A DNA stretch of 64,000 nucleotides from Hemicordylus capensis (Eukaryota > Chordata > Lepidosauria > Squamata > Cordylidae), in NCBI RefSeq assembly GCF_027244095.1, contig NC_069671.1:2542001-2606000 (forward strand), written 5' to 3'. Below are positions 40,901-53,900 of the stretch, piece by piece (within the stretch, counting starts at the first letter, position 1; each line of letters opens with the position of its first letter). Position numbers and translations under genes: made by a program. Below the pieces are notes generated by a model, which was given only the letters and a program-made list of their open reading frames with translations, had not been told where the DNA came from and made no database searches.

Positions 40901-43900
40901 CTCCGCTCCCTTCTCCAGTTCCCATCTCCATACAGACTCGCCTCGTCCTCAAGTGATGCGATTCGAGGCTGACCGAGACGGTAGACCGAGATGGTGCACC
41001 GGATGCCGCCCAGGCCGGCCTCCACGAAGCAGGAAGATTCCCTGGACTAGCACGGAACCCCAGAAGAGTCTCCGCTGGTCGAAAGGGACTCACAAGCTTT
41101 TCTATACATGTCAACAAACAACGGTGCACCTTGTTCCTGCGCAGGAATTCCTCCTCTGGCATGAGGCTGTCTTCGGACTTCAGCTTCTTGGAGGCCGGCT
41201 CATCGTCCATGGGAGGCGGGGGGTGGACGGGGGGCATAGGCGTGGGGGCCGAGACGGGCGCCACCGGAGGAGCTGGAACAAATGCTGGAGCAACGGGAAA
41301 GGGTTACTTTGCAAGAAAACCCACCAGTGATGGTTGGAGGGCGGGGAAGCAGAGACTGACACAGACCTGAAAGTGGTGGGGTGTCAAAGGTAGAAAATGC
41401 CCAATAAGAGCCCAATGAGCTGGGAGGGACCTCAGAGGTCTTTGCAGGAATCTGCCGCAGTATCTGTGACTGGCGGCTTTCCAGCAGTGCTTCCTGTATC
41501 AGGGACTCCCAGACGCTGTCGACTACAACCCCCAGCATCCCTGGCCAAAGGCCACTGCAGCTAGGAATGCTGGGAGTTGTAGTCAACAACATCGGGGAGT
41601 CTCTCTCTCTTATCGGCTGCCCGGTCTCTGTCTGAAAACCTCCAGTGAAGGAGAACTCACTAGGGTGGGAGGCAGATGGTTCAACTGTCCAACAGTTCTT
41701 CCCATTTCTGCTGAAAATACAATTTCTGGGACCCCATGAAGGCCTTCCCAGTGCCAGGGGAGAGCAAACCAACCCAGTCCTTGCTTCTAAGATTGCATAG
41801 AGGCTAAGAAGTGAGGAGAGGGTGAGGAGCTCCCTTTGCTCTAAGACTTGGGCACAGACTAATCCACTTGCAGAGTCTAGAGAGTGGAGAAAACATGGGA
41901 AAATGGGCAGAAGCAGCCAAACAGAGCAGGGAAGACAATAATGAGGTGAGACACGGTGGGGTCGTGGACACAAGAGCTGGGACTTAGAGCAGGGAAGCTG
42001 GTGTCAGGACCCTGTTTAGCTGTGTTACAATCTCTCAGTGGAGAGCCAGCCTAAGGGGAAGATCTTCCAGAGCTCACACATGGAGTCTCCCATTCAAATG
42101 CAACCAGGGCAGGCCCTGCTTAGCAAAGGCGACAATTCATGCTTGCTACCACAAGACCGCAATACATCTTTTAATTAGATTTATAGTTTTAAAATTTTTA
42201 ATGCTGGGTTTTAAGTGTTTTAAATGATCTTAATTGTTCGCTGATTTGATGTTTTAATTGATTTTAATTGTAAACCGCCCAGAGATGCAAGTTTTGGGTG
42301 GTATAGACATATAAAAATAAATAAATAAAAAGACCAGCTCTCCTCCCATAAAGTAGCAAGCATGAATTGTCCCCTTTGCTCATCAGGGTCTGCCATGGTC
42401 TGTCTCCAATGCTCTTTAACATCTACATGAAAACACTGGGAGAGATCAACAGGAGGTTTTGGTACTGAGTGTTATCAATATGCTGACGACACCCAGATTT
42501 ACTTCTCCATGTCGATCTCATCAGGAAATGGCATATCTTCCCTAAATGCCTGCTTGGAGGCGGTAATGGGCCGGATGAGTGATAAACTGAAGTTGAATCC
42601 AAATGAGACGGAGGTACTGACTGTGGAGGCCTAGAGATTTACATATCAGGCAGTATAAAAATATGGGGAATCAAATAGGTAAATAAATAAATAAATAAAT
42701 AACACGGGAGAGGCCATGTTAACTTTTGCCACCTCCCACTGCTGTCAGCTGCTGCCATGGGCAAAGCAGAGAACCTTCACGCATCTGCTGGGCCACACCA
42801 ACCACAGCAAGGTGGTCTGCAGCCCGTTTCAATACATTTGACACCCCTGCCTTTAAGAAAATACAGACACAGAAAAGGAAGTATTCAATGGTGACTCCAA
42901 GGCAAAAAGCTAGATTAGAGGGAGATTAGAGAGCGAAGAGCCTCAGAAAGCCAGAGTCGTCTCCCTGACAAGCACCGCAAAAGCCAGGATGCTCCGAACT
43001 GATCATATCCCTGCTGCAAGTCTAAACATCAATGCTTCTCACTGGCAAGCTGGAGGCATGGAGAACTCTGCTTTGCATCGGTATCACAGAAGTTCATACA
43101 CACAGAAAAATGGGATGCCTCTAAGGACCAATGAAGCATCTTCTCCCAGACGAGGCAGAAGTGCTCTCCTAGGCTCTCGCCTCCTACGCCACTAAGAAAA
43201 GTTAATGTTATTTATGCACTTGCCTCACATATATCCAGACTGCCAAGACATCCAGATTTCTCCAGAGATCCCATTCAAGGCTGCTTTAGGGCAGCAAACC
43301 TGGATTTGCAATTCAACAGGGAGCCACAGACAATCCCCCCCTCTCTGAAGAGTCTAACTGTATAGCACAAGCACCTTTCATCCACACACTCATTTTAGGG
43401 GGATGCCCAGGATTCACCATGTGTGTGAGTCTACCCTGACTCTCCATTTCCTGGGTTTCAAATGCTTGGTATGCAGACTGTATAATTCCGTCTTGAAGTG
43501 ACACATATCCAACTCCACTGGGAGTTCTTTGGCTTGGGACCGCTGGGAGGGGTTGCATTTAGAAGCAAGTAGGATTCCAGGCAAGAACGCTGCCAGGCGG
43601 GCAATCTGAAGCCATGGGGGAGAAACCTTGAACCACCCATCTGGAACTTGGGAGGGCAGCGAGTCACGTGTCGAGAGGAGCGCCACACGCAAAGCAGCCG
43701 GCCCGCACGGGCTGTCTCACACCGCCGGAAAAGCACACAGAGATCTGGCTCCCGGCAAAAGGGCTGCCGTTATGGCTCCTCCTGCATCCCCGCCTCCGTG
43801 TCTCACAATCTGGAGCTTCCGCACCCAAGCCAGCATGCAGCCACAAAACCTCTGAAGAGCAGTGACCGTCGGGCCAAGGACGCTACAAGGTCAGAACGGG

Positions 43901-46900
43901 GGACACACAGACACACACCACAGCCAGGCTCTCCCTCACCCCACTCCAGACAGACAAGAGAAGAAGTGGAGGCATGCAAGTTAGCTGGACTGGAAGGTTA
44001 GTGATTAGGCGGGTTTCGACACTGAGGCCACAATGACATTTAAGGAGTTACCTGGACTGCTGACTGGTCCCTGTCTGTATCCTATATTGTAACAATTAGA
44101 TACAATTAGTTAGTCAATGGCTTATGCCCAGCGGCAACCTAATGATATTCAAATAGCGCCTATTTAGACTTTCGTTTCGAACGGAAGCTGTATGGAATTG
44201 CGCCAACGTCCTAAGCTATTAATCCATCGCAGGTGATATTGGAGGACACATGGCGGCATACAGTGTACCTTTGACAGAACTGAGTTTGGAGCCTTCTGTC
44301 TGGCAGAGTGTGAGCTTTTTAACAGACATATAAAAGTATGTATCACAGATTTAAAATCACAACCTACAGCTCAGCTTCGAATTGTCTCACCGTAATGATA
44401 TGCCCAGACCTAATGAACAAAGCAAGATATATTCCTTCTGACTGGTTTGGGTAATTCAAGTCTGATCAGGGAGATACTCCTCAACAGGACACGGGTGTGC
44501 GGAGGGCCCTCAGCCACTTCTGCCTTCCTTCTGCACAGCTGCAGAGTACCAATACAGCTCCTTCCCACAGATGGGGGGTAATTACCTTATACTGGAAAGG
44601 AGGATACAGAGCCAGAGGAGAGAGACTGAACCAGTCCACCTCGGCTCTCTGTGAACGAGGGATGTGTGGGGAAGAGGAAGGGTTAGGGTTGGGTCATGGC
44701 AGGCATTCTCAAACTTGGGTCCCAGGATTATGTGGGACTCCAGCTCCCATCATCCTCTGCCACCACGGTATTATGGCAGGAGATAATGGGAGCTGGAGTC
44801 CAACATCGTCCAGGGACCCAAGTCTGAGAATCCCTGGATTATGGGATAAGCTCTGACCCTTCGTGAACAGAGGTAAGGAGAAGAGTGAGGGAGACCAACT
44901 GGGTGAGCATGAAATTTTAGAGGGGCAGGAAAGAGGAAAACTGAATTGGGAGGAGGAGAAATGTGGCTTCTGGCCACCATCTATTTCCTCTTCTTCCAAG
45001 CCTATGAATGTTTGGGGGGAAAGGAGTCCCCTCTATAAATATTGTTACCTGCCTAAACTGTAGGCCGGAACAGACTACGTTATTTGAAAAAAGAAATCGA
45101 AGGTGGCCTAATCTACATGGTCTGGCAGGGGCAGAACCAAAAGCTCACAACATCATCTTGTCATACTAGTGGGACACAGGACGGCCATAATCCACTAAAC
45201 CAACAGGATTAAAAGGTTTGGTTAACCCAAGTGAAATAGAATTTGTATCATGGACTTTCTGGGCTTAATGCCCTTTCAGAAATGGCTAGGGCCTTTCATT
45301 TACATAGTCCCAACGAAACTTGTAGACCCTTTTCTGCTGAAACCTGGGGCACCTCAATCCCGCAGCTGAGGGAGGGTGTGGGGCCACCACGGAGAAGGTG
45401 CTGCCAGAAGCCAATTCTGGGCAGCCATTCTGATGGGCTTCTTTACAAGTCAAAACCCTCAAGTCCTTGTTCGGCCAAAGAGAAACTGCTCAGCACTGAC
45501 CTGTCGGCACAATCATGGGAGGCGGCCGGGGGGCCATCATGGGCGGACCGGAAGGGGGCATCGGAACGACGTTGATCCGCGGGGCATGGATGATGGGCGG
45601 CATGGGGGCGGCGATGACCGAGCCCGGTGGCAAGCGGACCACCGATGTCATCGGGGGACGAGGCATGACGGGAACGGCACTGACCACCGTCGTGCGGACA
45701 GGAGGCGGCATCTGGAAGACAATGTGGGCAGTGGTGGGACGAGGAGAAGGACCGGGACACAGAAGGGGCATAGTGCATTTCCTAGTGGATGAGATGTGTC
45801 TTATCCACTCAGATCTTTGAAACAGAAATCATCATATATGTCACATTAACACTCTTGCCCTGAGCACATTTTCACTGAAATAAGTCCTCTGAAGATCATA
45901 AATGGGGGAGCAAACTGCTTGTCTGTGGGGTGCTTGCCCACACATAGCCCCTCCTCTGGAACCACCCCAAACGTGAGCTCTAAGAGGTAGCTTAAAGGAG
46001 CCAAGCTATTAAAGCCCTGGATGGCTTGGGTCCAGAGTGCCTTCTCTGTCATGAACCCCACCGCCTCCCAGGACCATGTGGAGAGATCTGGTTATAGTTG
46101 CCACTGGCTTGTTTAGTGGCAGTGCAGAACCGGACCTTCTCCATGGCTGCCCCAGGGCTTGGGAACACACTCCCTGTGTCACTATAAGAGCTTCTTCATC
46201 TCTGGTTGCCTTCCCAAAAGCCCTGTTTCCTCAGGCTTTTTGCTAGAAATACTTTCAAACGGCTTTAACTGCTTTCATTGTGTTTCATTTTTGCTGCCTT
46301 CTAAACAGCTGTGCACTGCCTGGAGATCTATATGTTGAGAGGTTTCTAAGTGCAACAAATACGTGATCAGATACATAACTTGAACTTATCTATGGCAGAG
46401 GTTCTCAGGCTTGGGTCTCCAGCTGTTGGGGTTGAAGGCCCTTGTGCCCGAGGACCGTGCAAGTTGTTGCCCAACAACGTTTGGGGACCCAAGGTTGTGA
46501 ACCCTGATTCTGGAGGAGAAGCCAGGCTTTTCGTTTGCTCAGCTCAGAAACAGCAGCTCCTACCGAGGGCGGGCGGGGCACAGAAGCGATTGGAGGTGCG
46601 CTGGTCGGCATGTTGGGGGCCGAGGAAAGAGGCGGGGGCTGCGGCATCTCGTTGGGCTTGCTTGGGCCGATCTTCTCCTTGCTGTCATCTTCGGGCACCA
46701 GCCCCTTGGCCTTGTGGATGGCCTCAATCTGCTCTTGCAGGGTGATGTTGGCCTGAGCGGCCTGCTGAGTCCGGGCCATGCTTCCAGAGTGGCCGTCCCA
46801 GGTCACCTAACGGCGAAAGAGAAGAGGGAGGGCGCTAAGACCAAACATGGCAAGCTGGAGGGAGAGGATGCCCGTCCCTCCACAGCTGCCAGACTAGCTC

Positions 46901-47918
46901 TGGCCATACCTTTTCTTCAGGCTTCTGGATCTCCTCTTCCCCAATTTTCTTGCCAATCGCGGTCTCCTCCACACCAAAAATATCGGTACGGCGCTCAGCC
47001 AGTTGCTTCAAGCTGCTTTCAATATCCAAACCTAGGCAGGAATGAAAGGAGTGCTTACACCGCTTTGTCCTTCAAGACAGAAAGTGGTTTGAGGGTCATG
47101 AGCCCCTGTCACCATCCTGTAACAACTAAACTGAAATGGGAGACCCAAGAAATTTGACCAGTGAGGTTGTGGGTTTCCTTCTCTGTTCACTGAAGAATCC
47201 AGAGGAAAGAGTTGTGGTATGCAAGGCCAAGGCAGTGGAGCGGAATCAGGAATATGAGCAGTTTAATGAAACAGATATGTACAGAGAGGCAAGTGCAGGC
47301 TGCTTTTCCAGGATCTTGCTGCTGGCTGGGTTTTTTTTTTTAACCCCACCTCTACTCCAGGTCAGGAATAAAAGTAACTAAATCGCCATTCAAAAGCTGG
47401 CCTGGATCAATGAATGGAGTAACGAAATACACCACATTCACCAACTTTGCCAGGGTTCTGTGCAACCCATTCTGAAGACCGGTTTTATTACACTCCTCCA
47501 CCCAACTACACTTAACAGAAGACAGGAGAGCCCTTTGAAGCATGCAACTACTTCCGTTATTAGGTATGAAATAACTAGGTGGTGTGGCCAGTCATTAACT
47601 GGGCAAAGTCATTTTGTGTAGATTACGCTTATATTTAATATCATGAACTTTCCTATATTTCATAGAATTTTTTATTAATGAACTTGCAAAAGGGAAGTCA
47701 AAGAACAGTATGAAATTTGTGGGATTTCAACTTTAAGCATTATTCATTTTATTGAATACAGAAACGACCACATATGGTAAATTTGAATTTGAGAAAGATC
47801 TTCTGCTTCTCTCGGGCATTATGCCATTTTTTAGTTATTGATCTGATTACCGAGTATTAAAAATCTGCTGAGAACAAGAACAGTTCAAATATGATTATTA
47901 TAGTCACAATTTCTTCTT

Positions 47919-47960
<42 letters not shown>

Positions 47961-50900
47961 ATAATAATAATAATAATAATAATAATTAGGCCTTTCAGTG
48001 CACATATTCCAGTATAAAAAGGAGTACACTGTTAATTCCAGTAACAGGATTGCTCTTGCAAAATTTGGCATCTGTCGGTAATTGGGAAGTATGACTACTT
48101 CGCCCAAAGCAACCACCTACATTCTTCAAAATATACAACGGATGAACAAGGGTCGCACAAGCGCCAAGGGCACTGACAGCCGCCCCCTGGGAGCCTCGCT
48201 GGACTGACCTGGGGCATACACTTCGTCGTCGGTCTGCTTCTCCCGGAGGGAGCGGTCCCTCTGCTCCAGCCAGCGGGGATCCAGGAGCCCGATCCGCATG
48301 TGCTCTTGCATTTTGCTGGCTGGAATTTTCTCTCCAGTGATGGGGGAGACGAGATACTCATCTGGCGCTGGGGCGGGGGGCAAAGGCTTGGAAGCTGGAG
48401 GAAGGAGAAGCCACATGGTTAGAAACGCTCGAGCGGGCCTCGAGGTCCGGAATGCAGACCCTGCACGTCATCCATCCACCTGCTCGCGACTAGCAGCTTA
48501 CCCTTAGGATCGTAATCTTTCCTGACAATGACTTGGTCTGGAGTTGGAGGGAGAGGTGGAGGCATGGGAGTTTCCGGAGGGGGCGGGACTTTCTGGGTCT
48601 CGTCTTCGTCATCAGAACCCTTCAGATTTAAAAAAAATGAAGGACCAGGAAACAGGCAAGAGATGCTTTGCTATTCGCACCAACTTCTCATTAATTCATT
48701 CATTCGATTTCTAGACTGCCCTTCCAGAAATGGCTCAGGGTGGTTTACACAGAGAGATAATAAATAAATAAGATGGCTCCCTGTCCCCAGAGGGTTCACA
48801 GTCTAAAAAGAAACATAAGACTGACACCAGCAACAGTCACTGGAGGTGCTGTGCTAGGGGTGGATAGGGCCAGTTACTCCCCCTGCTAAATAAAGAGAAT
48901 CACCACATTTAAAAGGTACCTCTTTGCCAAGTTAGCAGGGATAAACACCAGGTGTTAGCAGGAGTTTTCTTTTAATGAAAGGCGGTGTAGAAATATAAAA
49001 ATAAATAAATAAATAAAATAAAGGGCTCCAATTCGTGGGTGAACAGAGAGCCCAACCCTTTAAAAAGAACAAGGATGAAAAGAAAAAGGCACCCTATTCC
49101 TTTCTGGGTTACCTGCAACTTCAATTCCTACTACATGATTTAGGGCTGCTCCACATACACCTGCTGAATTACTGTCCACCAGACATTCAGGACCTCCATC
49201 ACGCTACTGGAGGACCACACCCTTGTGGAAAATGCTCTCTCTGAATATCGAACCAGGCTTTACCTGCCAGCAAAGCAGCCTTTGCTCTTTGCCACACTGG
49301 CACGACCTGTGCTAAGGCCAGCTACTCACCTCATCCATGTCCTGCACCTGGGTGTCCTGGTCTAACTGGGAGGGCGGCTCCTCGGACTTTTCTTGCTTCT
49401 CATCTTCATCGTCCGACTCCACCTCCATCTCCACTTCCTCGCTTTCGCCAAACTTCTCGTAGCGCTCCTGGATCAGGATGCGAGCACCCAGCTCCTCGGG
49501 GGTAGTCGGAGGAGGGAAATTGCCTGCAGCACAAGCCGGGGTGGGGGGAGAGAAGAGTCATGTTCACTGCAACCTTATGATGGAACCACCAGGCATTTAC
49601 ATTCTTTCCAGTAAAAATTCAGACTGCTCTTTGAACTCTCAAACAGCTCTTGCAGTTAGGAAACTCTTCCTAGTGCCTAGGCTAAATCTGTTCTTTGTCA
49701 TTGAAACCACTGGTTCTTGTCCTGCCCCCAGAAGCAACAGAGCAGTAGTCCACTCCACCTCCTCCTCCGCTGCAACAGTTCTTGAGATACTGGAAGGTGG
49801 CTACCATCTCTCCCCTTGGCCTACACATACTGGCTCTTTGAACCATTCCTTGGAAGACTGGGCTTCCAGACCCCGCTGCCACCTTCGTTGCCCTCCTCTG
49901 AACCATTACGGCGCCCAGAACTGGACACAGTGGCTGACACCCAACTAAATGACTCCAGAGGAGTCACTGAAATGAACTCCAGAGTAACTCCTGAGTCGTA
50001 CTACCGAGCTACTGAATACCAGCCGATATTCCAAGTGAGGTCTCGCCAGTCCAGAACAGAGTGGACACTCTGCCTCTTCTTAATGTAGCACAAAGTTCAA
50101 TAGGATTTTTTAGCAGCAGCTGTATCACCCGGTTGGCAGCAAGACCATCTCCTTCCTGTCCAAAAGCTAGTGGAGGACAAGCTCAACAGACCAGACTGGG
50201 TGACTGCACCAGAGGGCACTAGTTCATCCCTACTTCCACCAAGCTCACTGGGCTTTCATGAGGAGTCAAGCTGTATGACTTAATAGAGCAAATAAACCAA
50301 CCTTGCTCAGAGGGCTGGAAGTCCACGGTTTCCACCACCACAAAATCATGCCAGTCAATCTGTGCATAGGCGACACGCTCTCGCTCTTTCTCCTCCTCTT
50401 CCTTCTTCCGCTCCCGCTCCTGAAACTTGGCCCACTCCACTCTGTAGCAGGCCTGCACAGGAGGACACAAGAGGCCATCTCACCTTACTGGGGTCAAATT
50501 AAAGGGAACCTCCACAGGGCCAATTTAATAGGACTTCCACCAGAACCACCGTGGAAGATGGCATGGCTTCACTAGAAGGTCCTTGGAAGTGACTCAGCTA
50601 GGACTTCACATCCAATTCTAGATCTATGCAGGGCTCCATCTTTCATTATAGGTTGGCCAAATTAGCTTATGGTTTAAAGATATATCCATTACAGTATTAC
50701 TGTTGTGCTTTTTAAAAAACAGACCAGTAATCCCAAAAGGGCCGTTTCCCCTCAGTTACCAGCAGCAAGCCTTGATAAGTTTCGATCTGGCGCAGGCAGA
50801 CTAACAATAATAAACTTGTGAACTTCTCACCAAACTAAGTGCAGGCACCAGCCTGCATAATGGAAGCAATTCCCCACACCAGGGGTTTCCAACCTTCGGT

Positions 50901-53900
50901 CCACAGATGGTGCTGGACCACAAATCCCATGCCACAATGACAGGACAATTGTGGCATGGCATGATGGGGGTTGTAGTCCAACAAACTTTGGGGACCTGAG
51001 TTTGACAGCCCTTGGTCCAGACCCCAGCCAGTGACAGTGGCAGATATGGCAAGTGTGTCTTTGGGGTCTGGAGCAAGAAGGGCAGGGGCTTCTTGGAGCT
51101 CATGAAGTGTTTCAGAGGGATTCTGAAACTAAAGAGGTCCGGCTGCTTCCAGATACCCCCAAAGTCCAAGGTGCCAGCAAAGAATAACCTCTTCCCCTGC
51201 TACAGGTTCGGGGCAGGGGAGGCACTACTGGAAAGGCCTATGGGGAGTCAAGGAAGCCGAAAGATGTCTGGCCACTTCCAAGTGTCTCCCAAGCTCAGCT
51301 CAAAGTCAAGGGTTTCGGCTCACCTCACCTCGGAAAGGAGGGGGCTGGCAGCAGCCACAGACCCTGACTAGCTGCGAAGACCAGCCCAGACATCTGGATC
51401 AGTCTGTGGTTGAGATGGCCTTGAACATTACAAGTTGTGGGACACACTGAAGAGCTCTTTGGGAGCAAGGCATCCCAAGTTTTCATTCTTGCTTTCCACG
51501 CGTCAACATTTATGTTGATTTCATGGGCTGCAATGGGAGCTCGACATGGACTGAACGTTGCAAGACACCTTTTGAGGGGGCCTCAAAAGAGAGTATTTTG
51601 AGACAGATTTAACCTTTGCAAAAGGTATTACAAAGTAAAGTTGTGCCATCAAGTCGCTGTCGACTCCTGGCACCCCCAGAGCCCTGTGGTTGTCTTTGAC
51701 AGAACACAGGAGAGGTTTACCATTGCCTCCACCCACACAGTGTGAGATGATGCCTTTCAGCATCTTCCTATATCACTGCTGCCCAATATAGGGGTTTCCC
51801 ATAGTCTGGGGAACATATCAGCGGGGATTCAAACCAGCAACCTTTTGCTCCCTAGGCAAGTTGCTTCCCTGCTGCACCATTAGGCAGCTAAAAGGTATTG
51901 TAATAGAGACTTGGTTACCTGATCTAAGACTTCTTTGGGGTTTTCTGCCTCCTTCTTGAGCTTTATTATTAAACCTTTAGGTGGGATCAAGATCTGAAAC
52001 ATAATTTGCAAGATGTAAGGAAGCACTCTGGTTCTTTAAAAAGGTTAAACATGACAAAGTAAAATATACAGCTCATAAACATAACACATGGCAACATAGC
52101 ATGTCTATTGATGTCTGAACTGAATCTGGTGTTCAAAAGAGTCAGCTTGGACTCCCAGATGGATTACTTTGGGTGACTTCAACATCCATGCTGAGACTGC
52201 CTTGTCTGGACTCTGGGGTGGCTCAGGATTTCATGGCTGTCCCCACGTTTGTTCTTTTAGGAGGCAGGTTTTTGTTCACTCAGGCCTTTTAAATTGGGGT
52301 TTTCAGATCAGATCTGATCTTTAACTAATTTTAAAATGTATTTTTACGCTGCTTTGTATTGTATTGTATTTTGTATTCTTTGTATCTTTTCAGCTTTCTT
52401 GTTCGTTATGATTTAATGTGTTATGTATTTTTATTTTATGTTTTAATCCTCTATTGTGAGCCGCCCAGAGAACAATTTGTGATGGGGCAGCTAACAAATA
52501 AGGTTTATTATTATTATTTCTTGTTTACACAGTCAGACCGGTGTTATTGACTGGTTTGTTTTATCCAGACATCGAGTCCTTCCCAAGGACCTGGGATGCC
52601 AGGATTTTATTGTCAATTGTTATAGATATCGTCACAGAATATAGGCTGTTCCCAGTAAAGCTGCTTTTTGTAATTGGCTGATGGTGATTTCTGTGGCCCC
52701 TATGGTGTTGAGGTGCTCTTTATTAAGCAGCTGTGGTGTACTAAATAGGGCGCTGTGGCCCCATCCCCTCCATGCTCACATGTAGTCTCCCATCCCAGTG
52801 CAAGCCAGGGCAGACCTTGCTGAGCAGAGGGAACAATTCATGCTTGCTACCACAAGACCAGCTCTCGTTTAAAATGTGTGTGTCCTCTTTCCGTCCCATC
52901 TTCCAAATACAGCCCCACCTAAAACTTGAAACAGGTTTCTATGAACTGTCTCTGTACAAAATTAAGGTAAGAATAATTCGCTATCAATGGCAATCTCTGA
53001 AATGGTGACATGCCAGTTTCTGCCAAACATTGATTTGGCATTATCTTTATTGTTTCAATTCAGAACAGAACTATGGTCGTTTTTTAACCACTTCACCAGC
53101 TTTCCTTCATACGGTGCAACAAATGTTATATTACTGTAGTCACACCAAAGACACATAATCAGAATGGAAGCATCCTAACCCCTGGGATTTGCCTACTTCT
53201 TCCTCCAGCATCCCTGCAAGAATTTCTTTTCAACAGAGACAGGAAGGAAGTTAACTGAAGTTTACTCCCTTGAGAGAGACACTTGTCATCCTCCTAGTGC
53301 CCCTCATGTTCAAGGGAGTGAATCTTTTCAGCTGCCCAGTGGAAGCCTAGAATGGGTACCTTCGTGTACTGTTCCACCAGCTTGGTGAAATAGTTGAAGA
53401 GGCTGTGCTGGGGGCGCAGGAAATCAAACTGGTAGTTCCTCTGCTCTTTCTGCATCAGTTGGGTGAGGAACTGCCTGCCATTCCGGGCGACAAACTGGGC
53501 GGTCAGTTTCACCACATCCAAGTCAAAGGCTGAGATGGAAGGCGGGTCTGCGATGAACTCAAACTCCGGAGGAGGCTCCTTCGGGACGATGGTTTCCTGA
53601 ATCACCTGGGCCTGGACCTACAGAGGACAGACAGACGCATCACCACCTACACTCTGCCCCAGTTCAATTCAAGGTCACACTGAAACTTGTATTTGCAAGG
53701 GCTGTGCATCAGAACTTCCAATTCCCACAAAAAAAATACTCCTCCCTCGGCAGTGCATGGAGGCAGGCACTCCCGGCACAGACAGCCCTACACAGTGACT
53801 GCCATTTCCAGCACTGAGGGTGGAGGAGCTTTTCAGTGGAACCAGAAGTGTGCGGGGGCACTGGGAGGGCGTGAGGAGTGTCCTGGGAACTATTGGGGAT

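Noticed and set aside
40662-41330. 222-codon plus-strand frame in the SF3A1 3' half
   Set aside because: It is the shadow of SF3A1 exons 13-14 and the intron between them, read on the wrong strand.
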